This document shows, in pieces, positions 55,233 to 64,000 of a DNA stretch of 64,000 nt. Source of the DNA: Peteryoungia algae. GTDB lineage: Bacteria > Pseudomonadota > Alphaproteobacteria > Rhizobiales > Rhizobiaceae. The stretch spans positions 1,612,001-1,676,000 of the forward strand of contig NZ_CP128477.1 of the NCBI RefSeq assembly GCF_030369675.1, written 5' to 3'. The notes beneath the pieces are model-generated. The model had not been told where the DNA came from, made no database searches, and saw only the letters and a program-made list of their open reading frames with translations. How positions within the stretch are numbered: the stretch's first letter is position 1; every line of letters starts with the position of its first letter. The translations under genes and the position numbers were made by a program.

Positions 55233-57569
55233 ATGGACAAGGCGACCTACGAGACGACGAAATACATCAAGGGGCCGATGCACCAGTCGCTCAGGCATGA
55301 TTCAGCACACAAGCATGTCGCCGGAAGTGCCGAATATATCGACGACATTCCCGAACCCGCAGGCCTGCTGCACGGCGCGCTCGGCATGGCCGACCGCGCC
55401 CATGCGGAGATCCTGACAATCGATCTTTCGGCGGTGAAATCCTATCCGGGTGTCGTCTGCGTACTGACGGCAGCCGACATTGCCGGCGTCAACGACGTCT
55501 CCTCCGGCGGCCGGCACGACGAGCCGTTGATCGCAACGGACAAGATTGAATTTCACGGCCAGACCATCTTCGCCGTGATCGCCGAGACCCGCGACATAGC
55601 CCGGAAGGCGGCCCGTCTCGCCAAAGTCGACTACCGCGACCTGCCCTTCTGGACCGATATCGATGGCGCACTTGAAAACGACGCGCCGCTGGTGACGCCG
55701 GGCATGACGCTGAAGCGCGGCACGCCGGAGACGGAACTCGACAAGGCGGCCCACCGCATCCAGGGCTCGATGCGCATTGGCGGCCAGGAGCACTTCTATC
55801 TTGAAAGCCATATCGCGCTCGCCATCCCCGGCGAGGACGACGACGTCACCGTCTGGTCCTCGACCCAGCACCCTTCCGAGATCCAGCACATCGTCGGCCA
55901 TGTTCTCGACATTCCTTCCAATGCCATCACCGTGAATACACGACGCATGGGTGGCGGCTTCGGCGGCAAGGAAACCCAGGGCAACCAGTTCGCAGCACTG
56001 GCGGCCCTGGCCGCCAAAAAGCTGAACCGCGCCGTGAAAATTCGCCCTGACCGCGACGAGGACATGGGCGTCACCGGCAAGCGCCACGATTTCAAGATGG
56101 ATTTCGACGTCGCCTTCGACGGCGACGGCAAGATCCACGCGATCGAGGCGAACTTCGCCGCCCGCTGCGGGTATTCCTCGGATCTGTCCGGCCCGGTCAC
56201 CGACCGTGCCCTCTTCCATGCCGATTCCAGCTATTTCTACCCGCATGTGACGCTGACCTCGCAACCGCTGAAAACGCATACTGTCTCCAACACCGCCTAT
56301 CGCGGTTTCGGAGGGCCGCAGGGCATGCTCGGCGGCGAGCGCGTGATCGAAGAGATTGCCTATGCACTGGGCAAGGATCCGCTGGAGGTGCGCAAGGCCA
56401 ATTTCTATGGCGAGAAGGGCTCGGGCCGCGACGTGACGCCGTACCACCAGCAGGTGGAAGACAACATCATCCTGAAGGTCGTCGAGGAACTCGAAACCTC
56501 GGTCGATTATCAAGCGCGTCGTCAGGCGATCATCGACTTCAACAGGACAAGCCCGGTCATCAAGAAGGGCATCGCGCTCACGCCGGTGAAGTTCGGCATC
56601 TCCTTCACCATGACCGCTTTCAACCAGGCCGGCGCACTCGTCCATATCTATCAGGACGGCTCGATCCATCTGAACCATGGCGGCACCGAAATGGGCCAGG
56701 GCCTCTACACCAAGGTCGCCCAGGTCGTCGCCGACTGTTTCCAGGTGGATGTCGACACGGTGAAGATCACCGCCACCACGACCACCAAGGTGCCGAACAC
56801 CTCGGCCACCGCCGCCTCCTCCGGCTCCGACCTGAACGGCATGGCCGCCTTCGACGCCGCCCGCCAGATCAAGGAACGGCTGGTCGCGTTTGCCTGCGAG
56901 AAATACGGCGTCCCGTCCGCCGACGTCGAGTTTCTGCCCAACCGCGTGCGCGTTGGCGAGCAGATCTTCTCCTTTGGCGACTTCGTCAAACAGGCCTATT
57001 TTGGCCGCGTCCAGCTCTCGGCAGCGGGTTTCTACAAGACACCGAAGATCCATTGGGATCGCGCCGCCGGTCGCGGCACGCCCTTCTATTATTACGCTTA
57101 TGGTGCGGCCTGCTCGGAAGTCTCGATCGATACGCTCACCGGCGAATATCTGATGGACCGCACCGACATTCTCCACGATGTCGGCAAGTCGCTGAACCCG
57201 GCCATCGATATCGGCCAGATCGAGGGCGGCTTCGTTCAGGGCATGGGCTGGCTGACGACCGAAGAACTCTGGTGGGACGGCAAGGGCAGGCTTCGCACCC
57301 ACGCGCCCTCCACCTACAAGATCCCGCTCGCCTCCGACCGGCCGAAAATTTTCAACACGAAGCTCGTGCCGTGGTCGGAAAATACCGAACCGACCATTGG
57401 CCGCTCCAAGGCCGTCGGCGAACCGCCCTTCATGCTGGCGATCTCGGTGCTCGAAGCGCTCTCAATGGCTGTGGCCTCGGTCGCGGAATACCGCGTTTGC
57501 CCGAAGCTGGACGCTCCCGCCACGCCGGAGCGCGTGCTGATGGCGGTGGAGAGGTTGAAACGGGCTTGA
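55233..57569 (+). CDS. xdhB: Xanthine dehydrogenase large subunit XdhB (molybdopterin)
   Basis: 778 residues that bind the molybdenum cofactor and oxidise hypoxanthine and xanthine to urate. RRMGGGFGGKETQ (about 230), YRGFGGPQGM (about 350) and GGTEMGQGLYTK (about 480) surround the cofactor, and NPAIDIGQIEGGFVQGMGW (about 655) with the catalytic Glu in KAVGEPPFML (about 727) completes it. ATG 55233 is preferred over an in-frame TTG at 55227. Confidence 0.97.
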   Translation: MDKATYETTKYIKGPMHQSLRHDSAHKHVAGSAEYIDDIPEPAGLLHGALGMADRAHAEILTIDLSAVKSYPGVVCVLTAADIAGVNDVSSGGRHDEPLIATDKIEFHGQTIFAVIAETRDIARKAARLAKVDYRDLPFWTDIDGALENDAPLVTPGMTLKRGTPETELDKAAHRIQGSMRIGGQEHFYLESHIALAIPGEDDDVTVWSSTQHPSEIQHIVGHVLDIPSNAITVNTRRMGGGFGGKETQGNQFAALAALAAKKLNRAVKIRPDRDEDMGVTGKRHDFKMDFDVAFDGDGKIHAIEANFAARCGYSSDLSGPVTDRALFHADSSYFYPHVTLTSQPLKTHTVSNTAYRGFGGPQGMLGGERVIEEIAYALGKDPLEVRKANFYGEKGSGRDVTPYHQQVEDNIILKVVEELETSVDYQARRQAIIDFNRTSPVIKKGIALTPVKFGISFTMTAFNQAGALVHIYQDGSIHLNHGGTEMGQGLYTKVAQVVADCFQVDVDTVKITATTTTKVPNTSATAASSGSDLNGMAAFDAARQIKERLVAFACEKYGVPSADVEFLPNRVRVGEQIFSFGDFVKQAYFGRVQLSAAGFYKTPKIHWDRAAGRGTPFYYYAYGAACSEVSIDTLTGEYLMDRTDILHDVGKSLNPAIDIGQIEGGFVQGMGWLTTEELWWDGKGRLRTHAPSTYKIPLASDRPKIFNTKLVPWSENTEPTIGRSKAVGEPPFMLAISVLEALSMAVASVAEYRVCPKLDAPATPERVLMAVERLKRA

Positions 57570-57574
57570 TGGGC

Positions 57575-58453
57575 TCAGCGCATGGCCGCTCTCAGCACGT
57601 AGAGGAAGGCTGCAAGGATCAGGGCCGGTAGAACAAGCAGCTTCACCAGATAGGCGGTCGCAATGCCGATGGACGCGGTGAACAGGTCTGCGGAAATGGC
57701 AACGCCATCCTGGATGACCTGCGCGTTCGCGGCAGCCGTGGCTGCCATGTCGGAGGCGGCCTGCAGGGTTCCGCTAAATGCAGAGCCAAGCCGGTCGAAC
57801 ATGCCGTCATCCGCCGGCACGATCCTGTCGGTGGGCGAAAGCACGCCGGCCGTCGCGGCGACGTCGCCGTCCACCGACGCATGCTGACCCTGCATGCGAT
57901 CGAAGACCTCTGTGGCCTGGCTCCAGGCCCTGTCGGTGATGGCGTCACCCGCATAAAAGGCGATGGTGTAGGATGCGGGCAGCAGAAGGGCGCCCAGAAC
58001 TCCAAGCGCGATGATCGCCCGGGCGAGACGGTCCATCATGGGCGGCACTTGCCGGGCCGTCAGGGTCAACGCCGCGCAAAACAGCGAACAGACCGCCAAG
58101 CCGACGGAAGCCACCTTCGCGACCGGCACGAGTACCAGCGACAAGATGCCGGAGACGATGGCAAGGCCGAACAGAAAATCGACCAGGCGTTCAATGGTAT
58201 TGATGACAGGCTGGAGCAGTTGGCCGGGGCTTGCGGTCACGGAGGCCACGCCCACCCCGCCGGTAATGTCGGCATCGCGCGCAACGCTCATCACCGAATT
58301 TGCCACCCGCAGCGTGCCAAAGAGAGCGCCGCTGCCGATCATCACGTCCCGGCTGAAGCGCGCGGCGACATCCGCCAGCGGATTGACGAGGAAAAGCGCC
58401 ACGGCGAAAACCGCAACGAGCAGCCAGACGATCAGGCCTTTGGTTCTGGTCAT
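57575..58453 (-). CDS. Uncharacterised multi-helix membrane protein
   Basis: 292 residues, five or more membrane helices (LIVWLLVAVFAVALFLV at the start; ILSLVLVPVAKVASVGLAV; ALGVLGALLLPASYTIAFYA; LLVLPALILAAFLYVL at the end). It contains no known transport signature. ATG 58453 has GGGAG six bases upstream; the open frame to 58621 would cross the xdhC promoter region. It lies inside the purine cluster, between xdhB and xdhC on the opposite strand; a role in purine uptake or cofactor delivery is speculative. Confidence 0.7.
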   Translation of the reverse strand: MTRTKGLIVWLLVAVFAVALFLVNPLADVAARFSRDVMIGSGALFGTLRVANSVMSVARDADITGGVGVASVTASPGQLLQPVINTIERLVDFLFGLAIVSGILSLVLVPVAKVASVGLAVCSLFCAALTLTARQVPPMMDRLARAIIALGVLGALLLPASYTIAFYAGDAITDRAWSQATEVFDRMQGQHASVDGDVAATAGVLSPTDRIVPADDGMFDRLGSAFSGTLQAASDMAATAAANAQVIQDGVAISADLFTASIGIATAYLVKLLVLPALILAAFLYVLRAAMR

Positions 58454-58582
58454 TGAAGCTCCCATGTCTTCGACGCGGAACCATAACACGTCAGTCCCGT
58501 TACAGGCGCGGTGAAACCCAGGGGAATAAACCCCAAGCCCTGCTGTCCAGTTCCCGGTATTGAGTGCTAGGATCGCATCATC

Positions 58583-59380
58583 ATGACCGCTACCACCCTC
58601 CCCGCCTTTCTCGCCACCCATTCCAATTCCGTCCTCGTCGAGGTTGCCGAGACCAAGGGCTCGACCCCGCGCGACATGGGCACGCTGATGCTGGTGTCAC
58701 CAAATGCGCTTTGGGGCACGATCGGCGGTGGGCATCTGGAGTTTATGGCGATCGAGCACGCCCGAAGGCGTCTGGCAGGCGCAGAGGTGGCCGAGACACT
58801 CGACGTGCCCTTGGGACCGGAAATCGGCCAATGCTGCGGCGGCCGCACGCTTTTGTCCTTTCGTGCGGTCGATGCATCCGTCACTTCAGACCTAATAAGG
58901 CGCCTCGCCGATGAACGCGCCGGGTTTCCTGAAGTCATGCTCTTCGGCGCCGGCCATGTCGGGCTGGCCCTGACCCGGGCGCTTAGCCCCCTACCGTTGA
59001 ATGTCACCCTCATCGACTCGCGGCCAGAAATCGACGGTGAGGTCCCTGATGGCATCACATTCCGCCGCGTCGCCATGCCCGAGGCTGAGGTGGCGCGGGC
59101 AAAACCGGGCGCTGCCCTGGTCATCCTGACCCATGACCATGCATTGGATTTTCTGATCTGCAGGCAAGCGCTCGCCCGCAGCGATCTCGCCTATGTCGGC
59201 ATGATCGGCTCGAAGACCAAACGCGCCACCTTCGCCTCCTTCTTGGAGCGCGAAGGCATGGGACGCGCTGCCCTCGAACGACTGACACTGCCGATCGGAG
59301 GGAGCGCGGTGAAGGACAAGCGCCCGGCGGTGATTGCCGCGATGGTGGCGGCAGAACTGGCAGGCGTTCTGCTCGTGTGA
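58583..59380 (+). CDS. xdhC: Xanthine dehydrogenase accessory protein XdhC
   Basis: 265 residues that bind molybdenum cofactor, promote its sulfuration and insert it into XdhB. N-terminal TKGSTPRDMGTLMLV and GTIGGGHLE are the XdhC signature; the C-terminal Rossmann part contains LFGAGHVG and MIGSKTKRA. Separated from xdhB by the divergent membrane-protein gene, so it has its own promoter. Confidence 0.95.
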   Translation: MTATTLPAFLATHSNSVLVEVAETKGSTPRDMGTLMLVSPNALWGTIGGGHLEFMAIEHARRRLAGAEVAETLDVPLGPEIGQCCGGRTLLSFRAVDASVTSDLIRRLADERAGFPEVMLFGAGHVGLALTRALSPLPLNVTLIDSRPEIDGEVPDGITFRRVAMPEAEVARAKPGAALVILTHDHALDFLICRQALARSDLAYVGMIGSKTKRATFASFLEREGMGRAALERLTLPIGGSAVKDKRPAVIAAMVAAELAGVLLV

Positions 59381-59448
59381 GCAAGCGTCGATCTTTCTCG
59401 AGCCGTCTTTCAAGCAGACTGCACAGCTCACTGAATTCGCATGCGATT

Positions 59449-59673
59449 CTACAAAGGGCCCGGCAAGATGAAGTCGCGCCGGCGCCGGCCGCGCCAGTCA
59501 TGCAATGCGCAGTCCGCAGGCGGCTCGCTCGCGAGACCAATATCCCGCCGCAAGTCCGGCGGCAGGTCTTCCAGGCGCGTCCGCCGCCGCGTCCGCCCGG
59601 CGAGAAGCCGGTCACGAAACCATGTTTCGATGCCTTCAGTTGCAGGCACGAGTCGTCCGATCGCGGATACCAT
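59449..59673 (-). CDS. DUF1127 family small protein
   Basis: 74 residues, basic. RTRLEDLPPDLRRDIGL is the DUF1127 motif (R-x-LxxLxxxLxRDIGL). Short DUF1127 proteins in Agrobacterium act in post-transcriptional regulation, but longer ones are uncharacterised. ATG 59673 has GGAGGCG seven bases upstream, better than the earlier in-frame ATG codons. Divergent from the LysR gene. Confidence 0.78.
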   Translation of the reverse strand: MVSAIGRLVPATEGIETWFRDRLLAGRTRRRTRLEDLPPDLRRDIGLASEPPADCALHDWRGRRRRDFILPGPL

Positions 59674-59783
59674 TTTCGCCTCCACGCGCTTGATGTCATT
59701 CTTGTCTGATGGACCGATCATGCCTGTGATTGCGAGGCGGATCCAATTCAATTAGGCTTGCGATGGATAAAGAGAGCTGATCC

Positions 59784-60683
59784 ATGAAACTGTCGCGCCA
59801 ACTCCCGCTGAACGCCATTCGTGTCTTCGAGACGGCCGGACGCCTGATGAGTTTCACGCGGGCCGGCGAAGAACTGGGCATGACCCAGACAGCCGTGAGC
59901 TATCAGATCAAGCTCCTCGAGGACTATGTCGGCGAGCCGCTTTTCTGGCGTCGTCCGCGCCAGATCGGATTGACCGAAACTGGGGCGCGCCTGCATCCGA
60001 AGGTGACGGAAGGCTTTGAGTTGCTGGTCGACGCCGTGCAGCAGGCTAAGCGCAGTGCCGTCGAGACACTTGAGATCCATTCGGTGCCGACCTTCGCTTC
60101 CAACTGGCTGGCCCGCCATCTCGGCAGTTTTCAGCTCGCCCATCCTGATATCGCGGTGCGCCTGCTGCGCGTCAGCAAGTTCGAAGACCTCGCGACCAAG
60201 AGCGCTGACGTCGCGATCCCCTGGGGGAATGGCCCTTGGCCGGGCACCATCGCACATCCGTTGATCCGGCTGGACTTCACACCGATGCTGAGCCCGAAGC
60301 TGGCGGAAAGCATCGGCGGCGTGCATGAACCGGCCGATCTTTTGAAGCTGCCGATCATCAGTCCCGGCGACCCCTGGTGGCCGCAATGGTTTGCCGCCGT
60401 CGGCATTCACAATCCCACCCTGATCGACACCAAGCTGCACAGCTACGAGGCGCAGGATCTGGAGGCCAATTCCGCAATTGCTGGCTTTGGCGTTGCCATC
60501 ATCAGCCCCTTCTTCTTCAAGGAGGAGCTGGCCTCGGGCCGCCTGATCCGCCCGTTCGAGCTCGCCTGCCCAGCCAATGCGCCCATCCAGCTTGTCTATT
60601 CCCACTCCAGACGCAACGCACCGAAGATCAGGGCCTTCCACGCCTGGATCACGGCCACACTCGAAGCCGAAAAAGCGCCCTGA
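59784..60683 (+). CDS. LysR-family transcriptional regulator of the purine cluster
   Basis: 299 residues. Helix-turn-helix PLNAIRVFETAGRLMSFTRAGEELGMTQTAVSYQIKLLE (about 9-48) then a two-lobe effector domain with FASNWLARHLGSFQLAHPDI. It is of the GcvA-like kind. Located between xdhC and puuD-guaD, it likely controls one or both groups in response to a purine; this is inference from position. Confidence 0.88.
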   Translation: MKLSRQLPLNAIRVFETAGRLMSFTRAGEELGMTQTAVSYQIKLLEDYVGEPLFWRRPRQIGLTETGARLHPKVTEGFELLVDAVQQAKRSAVETLEIHSVPTFASNWLARHLGSFQLAHPDIAVRLLRVSKFEDLATKSADVAIPWGNGPWPGTIAHPLIRLDFTPMLSPKLAESIGGVHEPADLLKLPIISPGDPWWPQWFAAVGIHNPTLIDTKLHSYEAQDLEANSAIAGFGVAIISPFFFKEELASGRLIRPFELACPANAPIQLVYSHSRRNAPKIRAFHAWITATLEAEKAP

Positions 60684-60819
60684 TTTCACGGGTTTCTGCG
60701 AAAGAAAAGAATCCCTGCATAAATCGACCTTCACGACCCCGCCCGAACGTGAGAGGGCTTCCCTTGCAAAGCAATATTTTCCACACTAGGCGGTCGGGAG
60801 GACAACAGGGGAACTCCGA

Positions 60820-62052
60820 ATGTATGAATACGCGATCGCCTGGGAATGGCTGAACTTCGCCGTCCGCTGGCTGCATGTGATCACGGCGATCGCCTGGATC
60901 GGCTCGTCCTTCTATTTCATCGCGCTGGACCTCGGCCTGGTGAAGCGTCCAGGTCTGCCGGTCGGCGCCTATGGCGAGGAGTGGCAGGTGCATGGTGGTG
61001 GTTTCTACCATATCCAGAAATATCTGGTTGCCCCCGCCTCGATGCCGGAGCATCTCACCTGGTTCAAATGGGAGAGCTACGCCACCTGGTTCTCGGGTTT
61101 CGCGCTGTTGGCCGTGGTCTATTATGGCGGCGCCGACCTCTTCCTCATCGACCGCACGGTGCTCGACATCGAGTCCTGGCAGGCGATCGGCCTGTCGCTG
61201 GCGTCGCTGGCCGTCGGCTGGATCCTGTACGACCTCCTGTGCAAGTCACCGCTCGGCCGCAACACCTGGGGCCTGATGGCCCTGCTCTACATCGTGCTCA
61301 TCGCCATGGCCTGGGGCTACACCCAGATCTTCACCGGTCGCGCCGCCTTCCTGCATCTCGGCGCGTTTACCGCGACGATCATGTCGGCCAATGTCTTTTT
61401 CATCATCATTCCCAACCAGAAGATCGTCGTGGCCGACCTGATCGCGGGCCGCACCCCCGATCCGAAATACGGCGTGATCGCCAAGCAGCGCTCGCTGCAC
61501 AACAACTACCTGACGCTGCCCGTCATCTTCTTCATGCTGTCGAACCACTATCCGCTGGCGTTTGCCACGGAGTTCAACTGGATCATCGCGGCCCTCGTTT
61601 TCCTGATGGGCGTCACCATTCGCCACTGGTTCAACACCACTCATGCCCGCAAGGGCAAGCCGACCTGGACCTGGCTGGTGACGGTGCTCATCTTCATCGT
61701 CATCATGTGGCTGTCGACGGTGCCAAAGGTGCTGACCGGCGAGGAAGACCAGGCGGGCCTTTCGACCCGTGAACAGACCTTTGTTGCAAACGGCCATTTC
61801 GAAGCCGTGCGCGATGTCGTACAGGGCCGCTGTTCGATGTGCCACGCAGTCGAGCCCGTCTGGGACGGCATCGCGCGGGCACCGAAGAACGTGAAGCTTG
61901 AAACGGACGGCGAGATCGCCGCCCATGCCCGTGAAATCTATCTCCAGGCCGGCCGCAGCCATGCCATGCCGCCTGGAAACATCACCGATCTCTCGCCCGA
62001 AGAGCGCCAGTTGCTCGTCGCCTGGTACGAGACGACGGTCGAAGGCAAATGA
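60820..62052 (+). CDS. puuD: Urate hydroxylase PuuD with C-terminal cytochrome c domain
   Basis: 410 residues. Seven or eight membrane helices (about 10-310) bear the urate-oxidising domain with conserved His residues (RWLHVITAIAWIGSSFYF; HGGGFYHIQKY); a periplasmic class I cytochrome c domain follows with haem site CSMCH (337-341). It oxidises urate to 5-hydroxyisourate and passes electrons to the respiratory chain without making H2O2. Starts a puuD-guaD operon: its stop overlaps the guaD ATG (ATGA). Confidence 0.95.
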   Translation: MYEYAIAWEWLNFAVRWLHVITAIAWIGSSFYFIALDLGLVKRPGLPVGAYGEEWQVHGGGFYHIQKYLVAPASMPEHLTWFKWESYATWFSGFALLAVVYYGGADLFLIDRTVLDIESWQAIGLSLASLAVGWILYDLLCKSPLGRNTWGLMALLYIVLIAMAWGYTQIFTGRAAFLHLGAFTATIMSANVFFIIIPNQKIVVADLIAGRTPDPKYGVIAKQRSLHNNYLTLPVIFFMLSNHYPLAFATEFNWIIAALVFLMGVTIRHWFNTTHARKGKPTWTWLVTVLIFIVIMWLSTVPKVLTGEEDQAGLSTREQTFVANGHFEAVRDVVQGRCSMCHAVEPVWDGIARAPKNVKLETDGEIAAHAREIYLQAGRSHAMPPGNITDLSPEERQLLVAWYETTVEGK

Positions 62053-63368
62053 TGACACCTGAGATCCTGATCCGCGGCCGCCTCCTCTCCTTTACGAGGG
62101 CACCCGACCATGCCGGCGACCGCGAGAGCTATCTCTATAAGGAAGATGGCGCGCTGCTGGTCCGTGACGGCAAGATTGTTGCCACCGGCGACTACGCGGA
62201 CGTAAAGGCAAAGGCCGGCGCGGATACAACCGAGATCGACCACCGCCCGCACCTGATTCTGCCCGGCCTGATCGACTGCCACGTGCATTTCCCGCAGATG
62301 CAGGTGATCGCGTCCTATGCCGCCAACCTGCTGGAGTGGCTCGACACCTACACCTTCCCCGAGGAATGCCGTTTCGTCGAGAGCGCCCATGCCGAGCGGA
62401 TCGCGACCCAGTTCTTCGACGAATTCCTGCGCCAGGGCACGACGACCGCAGTTGCCTATTGCTCGGTGCACAAGACCTCTGCCGACGCCTTCTTTGCCGA
62501 GAGCCAGAAGCGCGGCACGCTGATGATCGGCGGCAAGGTGATGATGGACCGCAACGCCCCGCAGGGCCTGCTCGACACGCCGCAACTCGGCTATGATGAG
62601 ACCCGCGCCGTCATCGAACAGTGGCACGGCAAGGGCCGCAACCACGTCGCCATCACGCCCCGCTTTGCGATTACATCCACGCCCGAGCAGATGGCGATGA
62701 CGCAGACGCTGGCGGAAGAATTTCCCGACCTGCATATCCAGACGCATCTGTCCGAGAACCACGACGAGATCCGCTATACCTGCGAACTCTATCCGGACGC
62801 CAAAGACTATACGGACATTTACGCCCGCTACGGCCTGCTCCGGAAAAAGGCTCTCTTCGGCCATGCGATCCATTTGTCGGATCGCGAGGCGGATGCCATG
62901 GCGGACAGCGGCGCGGTCGCGGTTCATTGCCCGACCTCGAACCTCTTCCTCGGCTCCGGCCTCTTTCCGCTGAAGGCGATGAAGCGGCGCGAAAAGCCTG
63001 TCGCCATTGCGGTCGCTACCGATATCGGCGGCGGCTCGAGCTATTCCATGTTCAAGACCATGGACGAGGCCTACAAGATCCAGCAATTGCTGGGTGAGCG
63101 CTTGAACCCGCTTGAGAGCTTCTACCACATGACCCTTGGCAATGCGGTGGCGCTCGATCTCGCCGACAGGATCGGGACGCTCGACGAAGGCACCGATGCC
63201 GATATCGTCGTGCTGAATGCCGCCGCGACGCCAGCCATGCGGCTCCGGATGGAGACGGTGACCTCGTTGAGCGAAGAGCTTTTCCTCTTGCAGACGCTCG
63301 GCGACGATCGTTCGGTGGTCGAAACCTATATCGCCGGCAGGGCATCCAAGCCCGGGGCCATGGTGTGA
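62049..63368 (+). CDS. guaD: Guanine deaminase
   Basis: 439 residues, zinc amidohydrolase making xanthine from guanine. HVHFPQ (about 78) is the first metal site, HLSENHDEIRYTCELYPD (about 233) holds the second histidine and Glu, and GHAIHLSDREAD and CPTSNLFLGSGLF complete the active site, with the last metal Asp in ATDIGGGSSYSM. Supplies xanthine to XdhAB. Confidence 0.96.
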   Translation: MMTPEILIRGRLLSFTRAPDHAGDRESYLYKEDGALLVRDGKIVATGDYADVKAKAGADTTEIDHRPHLILPGLIDCHVHFPQMQVIASYAANLLEWLDTYTFPEECRFVESAHAERIATQFFDEFLRQGTTTAVAYCSVHKTSADAFFAESQKRGTLMIGGKVMMDRNAPQGLLDTPQLGYDETRAVIEQWHGKGRNHVAITPRFAITSTPEQMAMTQTLAEEFPDLHIQTHLSENHDEIRYTCELYPDAKDYTDIYARYGLLRKKALFGHAIHLSDREADAMADSGAVAVHCPTSNLFLGSGLFPLKAMKRREKPVAIAVATDIGGGSSYSMFKTMDEAYKIQQLLGERLNPLESFYHMTLGNAVALDLADRIGTLDEGTDADIVVLNAAATPAMRLRMETVTSLSEELFLLQTLGDDRSVVETYIAGRASKPGAMV

Positions 63369-63375
63369 GGGTCCA

Positions 63376-63798
63376 GTGAGCGAAAGCGGCTATTCCAGCA
63401 CCCCTCTTCCGAAGAAACTCGGATTGAAGCCGGAATTGGCCACGCTCTTCATCGGCTTGCCGGACAGTCTCGCCTATCTGGCTGGGGGCATACCGGCCGC
63501 CCGGTGCGCGCCCGATCTGGCCGCAGCCGCGGGCCGGGACCTGGATTACGTCCATGTTTTCGAGACATCGCGCGCTGCGCTGGAAGATCACGCGTCGCAG
63601 CTCAAGTCCGTGTTGAAGCCAGCAGGCATGCTGTGGATCTCCTGGCCGAAAAAGACATCACGCGTCCCCACCACCATCACAGAGGACGCCCTCCGCACCA
63701 TCTTCCTGCCGACGGGACTGGTGGATGTGAAGGTCTGCGCGGTCGACGGCATCTGGTCAGGGCTGAAATTCGTGCTACGCAAGGAGTTGCGGTCGTGA
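63376..63798 (+). CDS. DUF3052 family protein
   Basis: 140 residues of unknown function; features are SSTPLPKKLGLKP, DYVHVFETSRAALEDH and KPAGMLWISWPKKTS. No catalytic site can be named. GTG start at 63376, seven bases after guaD stop, so it is probably part of the puuD-guaD operon, although the family is not tied to purines. Confidence 0.83.
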   Translation: MSESGYSSTPLPKKLGLKPELATLFIGLPDSLAYLAGGIPAARCAPDLAAAAGRDLDYVHVFETSRAALEDHASQLKSVLKPAGMLWISWPKKTSRVPTTITEDALRTIFLPTGLVDVKVCAVDGIWSGLKFVLRKELRS

Positions 63799-63829
63799 GA
63801 GGAGATGCGGCCGGGGAGAGCGTCTATCG

Positions 63830-64000
63830 ATGATCGCCAATCTGGCTATCGGCACACTTATGATTTCGCTGACGGTGGTGGTCCACACCTTCGGCCTCAT
63901 GGCCGTGACCCATGCCATGGCCTGGATCACCGACCGGATTCGTCTGCATGGCCACAGAAGCCGGTTGCTGGCCATGAACACGGTCGTTATCGGCGTCTTT
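63830..64000 (+). CDS. Membrane protein, probable two-pore ion channel type, partial
   Basis: 57 N-terminal residues are present. They begin MIANLAIGTLMISLTVVVHT, continue FGLMAVTHAMAWITDR, with one membrane helix then a polar loop and the start of a second helix (MNTVVIGVF). This resembles small two-pore-domain potassium channel proteins of rhizobia. GGGGAGAG lies upstream of the ATG. The rest is outside the window, so the pore is unseen. Confidence 0.55.
   Translation, partial: MIANLAIGTLMISLTVVVHTFGLMAVTHAMAWITDRIRLHGHRSRLLAMNTVVIGVF

Noticed and set aside
55302..57302. 666-codon open frame on the minus strand
   Set aside because: Antisense to xdhB, whose translation shows complete molybdopterin motifs; the antisense product has no recognisable domain and is typical of high-GC codon bias.

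Overview
The window is a high-GC chromosomal segment of an alphaproteobacterium, almost certainly a member of the Rhizobiaceae (Rhizobium/Agrobacterium/Sinorhizobium group). The evidence is a fused trpE(G) gene with a 14-codon trpL leader ending in three Trp codons, a NolR-like regulator, a ChoXWV choline importer, a BacA/SbmA homologue, a PutA/PutR pair and a ShmR/HmuR-type haem receptor. No rRNA, tRNA, CRISPR array, transposase or phage gene was seen. Most of the region is ordinary core or accessory metabolism. The most novel block lies at 18.6-26.0 kb.

Layout. 1-4.3 kb: SelO (partial), a ClC chloride channel, a lipoprotein, HupE. 4.3-9.5 kb: QueF and a CDF metal transporter; trpE(G) preceded by a leaderless trpL and attenuator; a divergent extensin-like protein. 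9.5-17.5 kb: haem receptor with a structured 5' leader, formate-THF ligase, PutA and divergent PutR. 17.6-26.0 kb: a LuxR solo, then a minus-strand operon of five poorly characterised proteins (coiled coil, unknown, AAA+ ATPase, DUF6638-like, DUF2333) with a HigBA-like toxin-antitoxin pair inside it. 26.1-31.1 kb: cytochrome c, choline importer, HugZ-like protein, NolR-like regulator. 31.3-38.9 kb: aminotransferase, orphan amino-acid binding protein, an ArsR-SRPBCC operon, rhodanese, aldose epimerase, GST and several gene remnants. 38.9-52.8 kb: adenine deaminase, potassium channel, AAC(6')-like acetyltransferase, alpha-glucosidase, a glycosyltransferase behind a Pho-box-like repeat, Der with its YfgM-like partner, NnrU, a deacetylase, BacA, MetAP, a luciferase-like oxidoreductase. 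52.9-64 kb: 3-hydroxybutyrate dehydrogenase and a purine-catabolism cluster (xdhAB, xdhC, LysR, puuD, guaD), ending in a partial ion-channel gene.

How genes work together. GuaD makes xanthine from guanine, XdhAB (matured by XdhC) oxidises xanthine to urate, and PuuD takes urate on toward allantoin; adenine deaminase at 38.9 kb feeds hypoxanthine into the same route. ChoXWV imports choline, PutA burns proline to glutamate under PutR. Three decayed genes (DCC/DUF393 fragment, SRPBCC with two internal stops, YoeB-like toxin tail) sit between 34.5 and 40.8 kb, marking a locally eroding accessory stretch.

All functional names come from reading translated sequence and recalling family motifs; no database search was run.
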